From Planococcus ruber (lineage in GTDB: Bacteria > Bacillota > Bacilli > Bacillales_A > Planococcaceae), in assembly GCF_022819085.1 (NCBI RefSeq), contig NZ_JALHAG010000001.1, positions 579,395-643,394 on the forward strand: DNA of 64,000 nucleotides. The letters run 5' to 3'. The notes beneath the pieces are model-generated. The model was not told the DNA's origin. It was given only the letters and a program-made list of their open reading frames with translations, and searched no databases. Position 1 is the stretch's first letter; the number at the start of each line of letters is the position of its first letter. The position numbers and the translations under genes are program-made. Shown here piece after piece: positions 40,786 to 48,244 of this stretch.

Positions 40786-40900
40786 AGTTTACATATCATC
40801 AGATTATCGGCAGAGATAAACTATACATCTAATGAAGAAAAAAGGAAGAGAAGCTGCCAATTAGAGCATTTTCTCTTCCTTTTTGATGTTTCAAGTGTCC
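40786..40900 (+). repeat. Dispersed repeat family A, copy after hydrolase 2
   Basis: The left box AGTTTACATATC...TTATCGGCAG, spacer, hairpin AGGAAGAGAA / TTTCTCTTCCT, T-run and degenerate right arm TTTCAAGTGTCC are all present. The sequence before the box matches that before the 18656 copy almost exactly, but the hairpin itself is different. Confidence 0.78.
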
Positions 40901-41016
40901 TTCTTTAAATCCTACTCCTTAAGCAGCAATTTAAATCAGCGAAATACTAAGATTTCTCGAAAAGTTGTTTTATTAAGGAAATCTCTTATAGAGTTAGAAT
41001 CTTTAGCGTTTTTCTA

Positions 41017-41886
41017 CTAATTTGGTTCCACATGCACATGAACAGCAGAGATATCATACATCTTCATCAATTCTTTTTCCACCTTTGTTGAAATGTCATG
41101 AGCAACGCGAATATCCAAATCGGACCGGACAAGCAGAACAATATCCACTGCCGCACGATTGCCATAGTTTCTGGCTCGGATGTCTTTGACTCCTGTGACA
41201 CCATAAACGCTTAAGACGGTTTCTTTAAATGATTCAATCAAATTTTTGTCGAACCCATCCGTTAAATCATGGGTGGCATCCCAAAAAATTCCCCATGCGG
41301 TTTTGCAAATTAAGAAGCCCACCAGTACGGCTGTCAAGGTATCAAGCCATGGCAAATGAAATTGAGCACCGATAATTCCAACCATTGCCGCGATGCTTAC
41401 CCAGGCATCGGAAAGGTTATCTTTTGCTGCAGCACGGACTGCCTGACTGTTGATTTTTTTACCCAACTTTATGTTATATCGGTAGACAAAGTACATGATA
41501 ATTGCAGAAAAACCGCCCGTCCAGGCTGCAAGCAGATCGGGAGCTTCGTGGCGTCCGGCAAAAACAGAAGTGATAGCCGCATAGACTACCTGCAAGCCAA
41601 TTGCCATCATAATGAAAGAGGCAATTAATGCAGCGATTGTTTCAGCTCGCCAATGTCCATACGGATGATTATCATCTGCGGGCTTTTGGGAAAATTTCAA
41701 TCCAATCAAAACTGCTATAGAAGCGACGATATCGGTCACATTATTGAATCCATCTGCTGTAAGGGCTGCCGAATCGGCTATGTACCCAATAAACAGCTTG
41801 AGTACAGATAAGATAATATAGGCGGTAATACTAATGATCGCACCCTTTTCCCCCAGCTTTAAATTATCATATCTTTCTTGTTCCAT
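41017..41886 (-). CDS. Cation diffusion facilitator (CDF) family transporter
   Basis: A 289-residue CDF transporter with six membrane helices. Metal-site motifs are ADGFNNVTDIVAS in helix 2 and AAKDNLSDAWVS in helix 5, and the C-terminal cytosolic domain ends in VHVHVEP. The N-D / D-D ligand set and the length resemble the MntE-type manganese exporters rather than the zinc-type HxxxD set. It exports divalent metal using the proton gradient. ATG 41886 follows GGGGGAATG. It is a single gene flanked by family A repeats. Confidence 0.88.
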   Translation of the reverse strand: MEQERYDNLKLGEKGAIISITAYIILSVLKLFIGYIADSAALTADGFNNVTDIVASIAVLIGLKFSQKPADDNHPYGHWRAETIAALIASFIMMAIGLQVVYAAITSVFAGRHEAPDLLAAWTGGFSAIIMYFVYRYNIKLGKKINSQAVRAAAKDNLSDAWVSIAAMVGIIGAQFHLPWLDTLTAVLVGFLICKTAWGIFWDATHDLTDGFDKNLIESFKETVLSVYGVTGVKDIRARNYGNRAAVDIVLLVRSDLDIRVAHDISTKVEKELMKMYDISAVHVHVEPN

Positions 41887-42113
41887 AGTTCATTCCCCCA
41901 CTTTCAAAGTCACTTGAATATGATAACAGCCGCTTATCGAGTGGGTCTACAGCAAAGGTTTTTCAGCATAGCATAAGGAGGGAGGTAGGGCAAGAAAGTT
42001 TCAATAAGGAAAGACACTCCAAATCCTTGTGAAATCTAACGTGATAGCTTTTCTTAGTTGCCTTTCAGCCTATTTTTAAATGTATAGAGGTAGATTTATC
42101 GGTATATAAAAAA

Positions 42114-42212
42114 AGTTAACATATGAGGGATTATCGGTAGCTGAATAATAGAAGGGGAGAGAAGATGTGTTTTAATTAGCATCTACTCTCCCCTTTGATT
42201 TGTATAAGTATC
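42114..42212 (+). repeat. Dispersed repeat family A, copy at 42.1 kb
   Basis: The left box AGTTAACATATG...GATTATCGGTAG is followed by a strong hairpin AAGGGGAGAGAAGATG / CATCTACTCTCCCCTT (one mismatch), then TTTGTATAAGTATCC, the same degenerate right arm as the 17589 copy. Confidence 0.78.
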
Positions 42213-42500
42213 CTTCGATAAATGGCTATTTTATAAACCTATATGATTTAAATATGGGGTGGGAATATTTAAACGGAAATATGGGTTTAAGATGGACCAG
42301 CTTTTTAACTTGCATGAAGAAAAGTAATATAGGAATCGAAATATAGAATCTTTAGATAGGGTGTCTTCAAAGTTAGAGCTTAACAAAATTAGGACAGAGG
42401 TTAGAAGATCTTTAATTTAAGTATCTAGTGATTTGAGTGAACAAAACTTAATGAAAATGTTTACTTTGTGATTGAGTGAAATGTATCAAAAGTGAAATAG
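42213..42500. other. Intergenic region without a gene
   Basis: AT-rich DNA with many stops in all frames. No ribosome site or conserved motif was noticed. Together with 41887-42113 it forms a 600-base gap whose only recognisable feature is the family A repeat. Confidence 0.3.
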
Positions 42501-43163
42501 TCAGTTCAAGTTTATATTCCCTGAGCTTGTGTTAATCTCTATTTTATTGCTGGCGTTCCCTAAAGTACCTTCTAATCCTTTGTTATTTCGGTAAACCTCA
42601 TTTAGTAGAAGGTTGATTGATTGCCTACCGCTATTTGTGGTAATCAATAAATGTAAATCAGGTTCTTTTTCATCAAGAACAATTGAAGCATTCCCACTTG
42701 TTGTTGATAAATCTACATCATTGTTTATTTTGGCAAACTCCAGTTTGATATTCCCGCTGCTTGTGTTTACCCTGATCTTATTTTTTCCAAGATTCTTTCC
42801 AAATACATTTCCAGAGGACCCATTTAACACAATTAAGTCTTCGTAATAATCAGGAATTTTAATTTCTAATTTAGGCATTTTCGTTAAATTAAAGAGGCGA
42901 GCAGTGTTGCTATCTAAACTAATCGATAACTGTTTGAGTGAGTTGTCAATTTCTACATCGGATCCATCATCATAAACAGTGAGATGGGTTTCCAAATCTC
43001 CAGTTGTGCTCGGTAGAATGGTAACATCTGTACTATTAAAGTTGATATATATTTCTTCTATCCCTTCTGTAGAAGCCTTGTTGGTGATTACTTTTTCTTC
43101 TCCTGATGAACAGCCAGTTAGAGTGATTAATAAAATTATGCTTACAAAAAAATTTTTCTTCAT
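42501..43163 (-). CDS. DUF4097-type beta-helix lipoprotein
   Basis: A 220-residue surface lipoprotein with the lipobox LTGC (Cys18). The mature part contains repeated short beta strands and SSGN/TSGN turns (VNTSSGNIKLE, LSTTSGNASIV, INTSSGNINLN), the pattern of the DUF4097 right-handed beta-helix. Members are thought to act in the envelope, sometimes with a MerR or sensor partner. Its promoter is a MerR-type site with a 19-base spacer, divergent from the MerR operon, so it is part of that regulon. The function is unknown. Confidence 0.8.
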   Translation of the reverse strand: MKKNFFVSIILLITLTGCSSGEEKVITNKASTEGIEEIYINFNSTDVTILPSTTGDLETHLTVYDDGSDVEIDNSLKQLSISLDSNTARLFNLTKMPKLEIKIPDYYEDLIVLNGSSGNVFGKNLGKNKIRVNTSSGNIKLEFAKINNDVDLSTTSGNASIVLDEKEPDLHLLITTNSGRQSINLLLNEVYRNNKGLEGTLGNASNKIEINTSSGNINLN

Positions 43164-43184
43164 GGAACTAACCTCCTCTCAGTG

Positions 43185-43215
43185 AGTATAAAAGATGACG
43201 TCGAGTCATTTTCAA
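43185..43215 (-). promoter_or_regulatory. MerR-type promoter of the DUF4097 gene (19-base spacer)
   Basis: On the minus strand, TTGAAA (43210-43215), a 19-base spacer and TATACT (43185-43190). The spacer holds the dyad ATGAC-TCGAC-GTCAT. Overlong spacers of 19 are the mark of MerR-activated promoters. Confidence 0.8.
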
Positions 43216-43243
43216 CATTTTTGAATTAATTGTTTTAAATGGG

Positions 43244-43274
43244 TTGAAAGTGACTTAGCGTCATTTTATATACT
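43244..43274 (+). promoter_or_regulatory. MerR-type promoter of the small protein/MerR/GAP operon
   Basis: TTGAAA (43244-43249), a 19-base spacer and TATACT (43269-43274). The spacer holds GTGAC-TTAGC-GTCAT, an inverted dyad matching the divergent site at 43185-43215 in sequence and position. Confidence 0.82.
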
Positions 43275-43321
43275 GTTACTTGTAGTTCACTATTTAAATA
43301 AATTAAAGGAGGAGCTTCCAC

Positions 43322-43471
43322 TTGAAAAAAGAAGATATCATCATATACGGGTGTGTAATCGTCGGAGTTGGAATCGGGATAATGTTTGATAATGCTTTTC
43401 CGGGGGCCCTTATTGGGTTGGGGATAGGATATTTGTTGAAAACCTTTTTAATAAGTGATGAAAAGAAGTAG
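43322..43471 (+). CDS. Small glycine-rich membrane protein (49 residues)
   Basis: A short gene starting at TTG 43322 after AAAGGAGGAG, the best ribosome site of the region. The product has a charged N terminus MKKEDI, then a glycine-zipper-like helix (VIVGVGIGIMFDNAF) and a second GALIGLGIGYLLKTF helix, and ends EKK. Two tightly packing helices suggest a small membrane oligomer. It is first in the MerR-controlled operon, nine bases before the MerR gene, so it is expressed with the regulator and the GAP-like protein. The family is not recognised. Confidence 0.7.
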   Translation: MKKEDIIIYGCVIVGVGIGIMFDNAFPGALIGLGIGYLLKTFLISDEKK

Positions 43472-43480
43472 GGGGTTGGG

Positions 43481-44221
43481 ATGAAATTATTGCATATCAA
43501 TGAAGTGAAAAAAATTAGCGGAGTATCTGTCAGAACTTTAAGGTATTACGACCAAATGAATCTCTTGAAGCCTATTTCTAAAACGGAAGGAGGGCATAGG
43601 TTATATTCAAGTATTGAGCTGAAAAAACTGCAGCAAATCCAGTTTTTAAAAACAATAGGATTTCAGTTGAAAGAGATTAAAAAAATGCTAGATTCAGAGG
43701 AATGGGACTGGTCATCTAGTCTGATGAAGCAACTTTCTTACGTTAAAGCCCAGAAAGATGATCTTACTGAAATCGAATTTAATCTAAGAGAACTGATAAA
43801 CGGGGTCGTAATCGACGGAGAAGATTTTAGGATAAAAAAACTAATGGATTTATATTCGAAGAAATCACGAAACATTCCTCCGTACGATAAAGCTGATTTA
43901 AGAATAAGAAATGCAGAAGTATTGAACAAGTTGCCGAAAATGTCGAGTACAGATGCAGATTCCTTAGAATGGATTGCTTTGATTGGGCAATTGAATAAAC
44001 ACATGAAATTAGGATACAGTCATTCACGCATACAAAATATCATTAGAAGAATGGATGAAAAAAGACTTGAGGATTACGGAGGGGAAGATGACTTTCTAGA
44101 CGAATTATGGAAGATTCGGATGTCTCCACAAGCTTCAGATAACTATAACCTTTATCCTATCGATCAGAAAGTGCTCGATTTTATGCAACAAGCCTATAAT
44201 CATTATTTAGAAAAAATTTAG
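43481..44221 (+). CDS. MerR-family transcriptional activator
   Basis: A 246-residue regulator. The N-terminal MerR domain is canonical: EVKKISGVSVRTLRYYDQMNLL, then GGHRLYSSIELKKLQQI. A coiled coil links to a C-terminal effector part (KADLRIRNAEVLNKLPKMSST...) without Cys ligands for metals. MerR proteins twist promoters with long spacers into active shape; two such promoters with 19-base spacers lie between this operon and the divergent DUF4097 gene. The effector is unknown; the large non-metal C-terminal domain suggests an organic molecule. Confidence 0.88.
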   Translation: MKLLHINEVKKISGVSVRTLRYYDQMNLLKPISKTEGGHRLYSSIELKKLQQIQFLKTIGFQLKEIKKMLDSEEWDWSSSLMKQLSYVKAQKDDLTEIEFNLRELINGVVIDGEDFRIKKLMDLYSKKSRNIPPYDKADLRIRNAEVLNKLPKMSSTDADSLEWIALIGQLNKHMKLGYSHSRIQNIIRRMDEKRLEDYGGEDDFLDELWKIRMSPQASDNYNLYPIDQKVLDFMQQAYNHYLEKI

Positions 44222-44238
44222 CAATTTTGGAGGAATAA

Positions 44239-44898
44239 ATGCAAATAGAATTGTTACTTTATATAGGTGGTTTAGCCTTGTTAGATACTCTAAGCCCGAC
44301 AATAGTTGGCGTTACTCTTTTTCTTATCCTAGCTAATAATAGAAAGAATTTGCTGATGAAATTGTTTTTTTATTTACTCACAGTTGTTATATTATATTTT
44401 TTACTGGGAATAGTAATGATGGTAGGCGCAAATTATTTCATAGATTCTTTCTCGAATATACTTCTTAACAGGTTTTTTAGCTGGACTATCTTTATTATAG
44501 GTCTGTCATTATTCACGTCTAGTTTTTTCATTTCTCCAAGTAACAAAAAAAATATTCCAATACCTAAAGATCAAAGTTTCCTTTCCATCATATTCATTGG
44601 TATCACAACATTCTTTATTGAAGCAGGAACAGCACTCCCATATTTTACTGCAATTGGTTTATTAACTACTAATGACGTACCTATGTATCAATGGTTATCA
44701 CTTTTAGCTTCATATAATTTGATAATGGTATCACCTGCGATAATCTTTTTCTTATTGTATAAAACTTTTGGTAAGTATATTAATAATCTACTAACTCACC
44801 TAATGAATAAATTAACAAGTAGTTCTAATTCGACCTTATCGTGGGTCATGTGCATAGTAGGACTGATACTAGTCTTTAATACTTTAGATTACTTATGA
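44239..44898 (+). CDS. GAP/LysE-like membrane protein
   Basis: A 219-residue membrane protein with six hydrophobic segments. The start LLYIGGLALLDTLSPTIVGV resembles the GAP (Sap, sulfolipid-1-addressing) family, in which LxDxxSPxxL is the conserved front motif, related to the LysE exporter superfamily. It should export a small molecule or a lipid-linked compound. It lies 17 bases after the MerR gene in the same operon, so its expression is likely induced by the compound that MerR senses. The region is AT-rich compared with the backbone. Confidence 0.75.
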   Translation: MQIELLLYIGGLALLDTLSPTIVGVTLFLILANNRKNLLMKLFFYLLTVVILYFLLGIVMMVGANYFIDSFSNILLNRFFSWTIFIIGLSLFTSSFFISPSNKKNIPIPKDQSFLSIIFIGITTFFIEAGTALPYFTAIGLLTTNDVPMYQWLSLLASYNLIMVSPAIIFFLLYKTFGKYINNLLTHLMNKLTSSSNSTLSWVMCIVGLILVFNTLDYL

Positions 44899-45126
44899 TC
44901 TAAGTTGTAAAAAAGGGTAAAAGATGAATGTTTAAGCGTTGAATTAGGCGAAGTGATATAAACTTAAAAATTTCCTCTCACGAAGTTCGGCTTGTACAGG
45001 AAAACTTCTTTTTTAAAATTATGGTTTTAAAAGTACAAGTGCATATCTAAAAAGGAATAGGTAGAAATTTAGTAAACTCGATACTTAAAAAGAAAGAAAA
45101 CTCTTATTGTAGGAATTGAAGAGAAG
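44899..45126. other. Gap after the MerR/GAP operon
   Basis: AT-rich DNA with CCTCTCACGAAGTTC at about 44975 and a T-run near 45010. No gene was recognised. Confidence 0.3.
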
Positions 45127-45321
45127 ATGACAGCGATTCGATTTGACTGATATGAAGAAAACCGACTGTACTTAAGCTTCACAGAAGTAGAGCTGAACAT
45201 GATTTTAACAGTGCTGGAGAAGAGTCTTCCAGACGTTGAAATCACAAATCGAATAGATCTATTGGCAATGGCTTTTCGAAAACGAAAAATAGAGGAACGA
45301 GAATCAACAGGTAAAGAATGA
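45127..45321 (+). pseudogene. Degenerate small reading frame with internal TGA
   Basis: ATG 45127 opens MTAIRFD, then TGA at 45148-45150, then the frame continues as YEENRLYLSFTEVELNMIL and TVLEKSLPDVEI to a stop at 45321, 65 codons in all. The residues after the stop look like a real helical protein, so this may be the remnant of a small gene. The family is not recognised. Confidence 0.35.
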
Positions 45322-45372
45322 AAAAGATAGCTTAAAGTTCAATGCATAAATACGATATACTATAGAGAGAAC

Positions 45373-45498
45373 TTGTTCATCCGAGACAGCATTCGTCCTG
45401 AACTAGCAAGAAAAGCAGGGGAATTACAAGTAAGCTTTAGCCATCTGACTACTATGGCTACTGTTAAACAAGCATTGAAGAGCTTGTTGGTTAAATAA
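45373..45498 (+). pseudogene. Possible gene remnant, 41 codons
   Basis: A TTG at 45373 after AGAGAGAA opens a short frame with protein-like residues (RPELARKAGELQVSFSHLT, VKQALKSLL). It stops at 45498. It could be the end of a larger gene lost to recombination or a real micropeptide. There is no recognised family. Confidence 0.25.
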
Positions 45499-45567
45499 TA
45501 ATGTAATCTTTAACCACAAAAAAATCATTCCATTAGTCTCGTAAACTGATGAATGAGTTTTTTGTTT

Positions 45568-45716
45568 GAATGTAACATAATGTAAATTAAGTTACATTCA
45601 CATTCCCGATTCCGTTGACCTCTCCTAAAAATCAACGAAATTGATTTTTGTAGAAAAAATGATACATTCATAAGCCTATTCTATAAGGTTTGAAGTTCGA
45701 ATTTTAGCAGGACTTA
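45568..45716 (+). repeat. Dispersed repeat family B, copy 1
   Basis: A hairpin GAATGTAAC...GTTACATTC (45568-45599) is followed by a stretch ending TAGAAAAAATGATACATTCA and AAGCCTATTCTATAAGG. The same order is at 52896-53046. Both copies run straight into a family A left box. Confidence 0.65.
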
Positions 45717-45800
45717 GGCTTGCATATGAGGGATTATAGAAAGGATAGAAGCTGTTAAAAGCAGCATCTACCTTTTTTTGTTCGTTTAAGTGTACTTTTA
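45717..45800 (+). repeat. Dispersed repeat family A, copy at 45.7 kb
   Basis: A degenerate left box GGCTTGCATATG...GATTATAGAAAG is followed by the hairpin AAGGATAGAAGCTG / CAGCATCTACCTT, T7 and the right arm GTTCGTTTAAGTGTACTTTTAA. Confidence 0.65.
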
Positions 45801-45821
45801 ATTAATTATCTAACTCGTAAA

Positions 45822-46223
45822 TTAGGAATAGTAAGATTGCTCTTCAATGATTAAGTCAACTGCATCTCTCAAATGCACCAGTTCATAAGAATGCCCATTT
45901 AAATTTAATTGGAAATCGGCCGAGTAGTTTATAAAATGTAAAGTGAAGTTATGGTATTCGCTCAAGCTAAGTGTTAACAAAAAGTTTCCAGTTAAATCTT
46001 CAAAGAGCTCAATTGATTCGTACTTGCTTTTTGTTTTTCCTTTCTCAATTTCTTTGGCGATTTTTGTTAAATCCCTCTGTGTATGTAACAGCATTTTCTT
46101 ATCTAGTTCAATGAGCATTGTAGTTATTTCTATAAAATTTTTATGGATGAACTTAAAACGGTATTTTTGATTTTCTTCTTCTAAAACCAATTTCCATTGT
46201 TCGTCTTCAATTAAATGAATCAT
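45822..46223 (-). CDS. Hypothetical protein
   Basis: A 133-residue protein that I do not recognise. There is no signal or membrane helix. It alternates beta-like and charged parts (EDEQWKLVLEEENQKYRFKF; HNFTLHFINYSADFQLNLNG), with a central basic helix LTKIAKEIEKGKTKSKY. The minus-strand start at 46223 follows AAAAGGAGG. It is an isolated gene bracketed by family A copies at 45717 and 46341, one of several single genes in this pattern. Confidence 0.65.
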   Translation of the reverse strand: MIHLIEDEQWKLVLEEENQKYRFKFIHKNFIEITTMLIELDKKMLLHTQRDLTKIAKEIEKGKTKSKYESIELFEDLTGNFLLTLSLSEYHNFTLHFINYSADFQLNLNGHSYELVHLRDAVDLIIEEQSYYS

Positions 46224-46340
46224 AATGAGCCTCCTTTTTATTGACAATGAAGATTTTCAATAGCCTCTATTTGAATTATGAGTGGAGGAATAGAATACAT
46301 CAATCTTCTAGAAGACTGAGCATATATACTACTTAAAACA

Positions 46341-46439
46341 AGTTTACATATCATGAGGTTATCAGAAGCTATTCAAATACAGAGGAGAGTAAAGATGCAT
46401 TGACCATTTTTTCTTTAAAAGTGTAATTTTACGAATGGT
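46341..46439 (+). repeat. Dispersed repeat family A, copy at 46.3 kb
   Basis: The left box AGTTTACATATC...GGTTATCAGAAG is followed by AGAGGAGAGTAAAGATGCA with a weak partner, a T-run, and the right arm TTAAAAGTGTAATTTTACGAA. The hairpin is poorer than in other copies. Confidence 0.65.
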
Positions 46440-46556
46440 TGTGCTTAATTCTCTAAGTATATCTTAAGAAAGAGAAAGGAATTAAGATTTTAAGATACCA
46501 AGAGAGTTATGAGAAGCAAATGAAATATGAGTTTAAATATTGGTTGAAAAAACTAA

Positions 46557-46584
46557 ACAAAAAAGACATTCTTTGCAGAATGCC
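46557..46584 (-). terminator. Terminator of the NmrA-like gene
   Basis: Read on the minus strand, GGCATTCT/AGAATGTC with loop GCAA and TTTTTT. It lies about 120 bases past the stop codon of the gene at 46705. Confidence 0.7.
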
Positions 46585-46704
46585 TCGGCTTGAAAAAAAT
46601 ATTTTTTATAGGTTTTTAAAATATTAACTTTTATGTTTTCTTGTTTTTGAATATGATAGGAGACTCTAAGACTCAATTATGCCATCATATCGATTCTTTT
46701 AATT

Positions 46705-47574
46705 TCATTTAGTTTGTGAAATTGTATTAACAAGTTGGTTCAATGATTCATTGATCGGCAGTGTGCGACCAAGAATTTTCTCGAAATCGTTGCTTTCCAC
46801 TTCAAGTGAACCGTTCCGGATGCTTTCTTGGATTCCTACAACAATCGGAATCACAAAATCGGGTAAACCTAAGCCTTTCATAATCTCTGCATATTTTTCG
46901 TCACTCACTTGTTGTACAGGCACTTCTTTACCCAATATATCACCAAGAGCAGATGCCAATTCTTCTTGGGTTAAAAGAGGACCTGAAAGTTCGTACACTG
47001 TATTGTCGTGGCCGTCCCCAACCAGAACCGCTGCCGCTGCATCTGCGTAATCTTGTTGCAATGCCCAGCCCACTTTGCCTTCACCGGCAGAAGTGACCCA
47101 TGGAGCTCCTGCTAGGACACCTTGAATGCTTCCGATTTCGTTTTCGAAATACCAGTTGTTGCGCAAGAAAGAGTAGGGAATACCGGTCTTGATAATGGCC
47201 GCTTCTGTGGCAACATGAGGCGGCGCCATAAGATTTTCGCTTTCTGTAGCGTTAGCCAAACTTGTGTAGACAATGAATTTTATTCCTGCACGTTCAGCTG
47301 CTTGGACAGCATTAGTATGTTGGCGGATTCTTGTTTCATTGTCGCCATCCGCGGAGATGATCAATAAGCGGTCAATTCCTTCAAATGCCTTATCCAAAGT
47401 TTCTGGGTGGTCAAAATCTGCTTGACGAACTTCCACTCCACGGGCACGAAGCCCTTCTGCTTTCTCGGCGTTTCGGACACTCACCGCCAGCTTACTTGCA
47501 GGCAGGGTTTTCAATATTGCTTCTACAACCTTCGAACCTAATTTTCCTGTCGCCCCTGTAACTAATATTTTCAT
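46705..47574 (-). CDS. NmrA/QorB-like NAD(P)-dependent oxidoreductase
   Basis: A 289-residue extended-SDR protein. The cofactor loop is ILVTGATGKLGSKVV (residues 3-17), and VVxxD-like GVEVRQADFDHPETL binds the second part of the nucleotide. There is no YxxxK catalytic pair where expected, as in NmrA and QorB (NAD(P)H:quinone reductase 2) proteins. It may reduce quinones or sense the NAD(P) state. It is divergent from an Rrf2-family regulator gene, with palindromic sites between, which is the typical arrangement of a redox-responsive pair. Confidence 0.85.
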   Translation of the reverse strand: MKILVTGATGKLGSKVVEAILKTLPASKLAVSVRNAEKAEGLRARGVEVRQADFDHPETLDKAFEGIDRLLIISADGDNETRIRQHTNAVQAAERAGIKFIVYTSLANATESENLMAPPHVATEAAIIKTGIPYSFLRNNWYFENEIGSIQGVLAGAPWVTSAGEGKVGWALQQDYADAAAAVLVGDGHDNTVYELSGPLLTQEELASALGDILGKEVPVQQVSDEKYAEIMKGLGLPDFVIPIVVGIQESIRNGSLEVESNDFEKILGRTLPINESLNQLVNTISQTK

Positions 47575-47632
47575 TTTCCAATCCCCCTAATTCGCTTTTG
47601 GTGTAACAATAATGATTACATGTATTCATATT

Positions 47633-47723
47633 AGTTACTTGTAACTGAATTGTCAACAGGAATAGCAATATTTGTTTTTTTCCTGCTATTTGATACAATA
47701 AACTTGTAACTAAATTAATTACA
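47633..47723. promoter_or_regulatory. Candidate Rrf2 operators between divergent genes
   Basis: AGTTAC-TT-GTAACT (47633-47646) is a perfect dyad. TTGTAACTAAATTAATTACA at about 47704-47723 is a second, looser inverted repeat (TGTAA...TTACA). Both share TTGTAACT, so one regulator probably binds both. Confidence 0.6.
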
Positions 47724-47768
47724 TGATATTAGATATAGAAATAGAAATTTATAAAGGGGTGAAGGTAA

Positions 47769-48203
47769 ATGTCCATTAGCAGCCGATTTGCTGTCGGAAT
47801 TCATATATTGACTCTAATTGAATTTAATAAAGATGGAATAACATCTTCTGAATTTTTAGCTTCGAGCGTTAACACAAATCCAGCAGTGATACGGAAACTT
47901 ATGGGCATGCTTAAAAAAGCTGGTTTGATCGAAGTACACCCAGGTATTGCAGGAGCAAAACTTACAATGAAACTATCTGATATTACCTTGTTCGATGTCT
48001 ATAAAGCGGTAAATGTTGTTCAAGATAAAGAATTATTCAGTATACACGAAAATCCACAGCTTAGTTGTCCCGTTGGCCGGAATATCCAAAATACTATAGA
48101 ACCTATATTTGCGACCGCACAAGGGGCAATGGAGAAAGTTTTAAAAAATGTAACATTAGAAGATGTGATGAATGATATTGTTGCTGGAGAAAATATTGGA
48201 TAG
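47769..48203 (+). CDS. Rrf2-family transcriptional regulator (YwnA-like)
   Basis: A 144-residue Rrf2 regulator. The winged helix is MSISSRFAVGIHILTLIEF then SSEFLASSVNTNPAVIRKLMG and MLKKAGLIEV. Unlike NsrR or IscR it has no three-Cys iron-sulfur cluster; a single Cys in LSCPVGRNI is kept, as in YwnA/CymR-type members that sense redox signals or bind partners. It probably represses the divergent NmrA-like gene, releasing it on oxidative or electrophile stress. ATG 47769 follows AAAGGGGTGAAGG. Confidence 0.87.
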   Translation: MSISSRFAVGIHILTLIEFNKDGITSSEFLASSVNTNPAVIRKLMGMLKKAGLIEVHPGIAGAKLTMKLSDITLFDVYKAVNVVQDKELFSIHENPQLSCPVGRNIQNTIEPIFATAQGAMEKVLKNVTLEDVMNDIVAGENIG

Positions 48204-48244
48204 ATATGATTTCTTAAAGAAATGTTCTATACTCGTTTATTTAA

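Noticed and set aside
45148..45150. TGA as selenocysteine codon in the small frame at 45127
   Set aside because: There is no cysteine homologue to compare and no recognisable SECIS-like hairpin just after it; the frame itself is uncertain.
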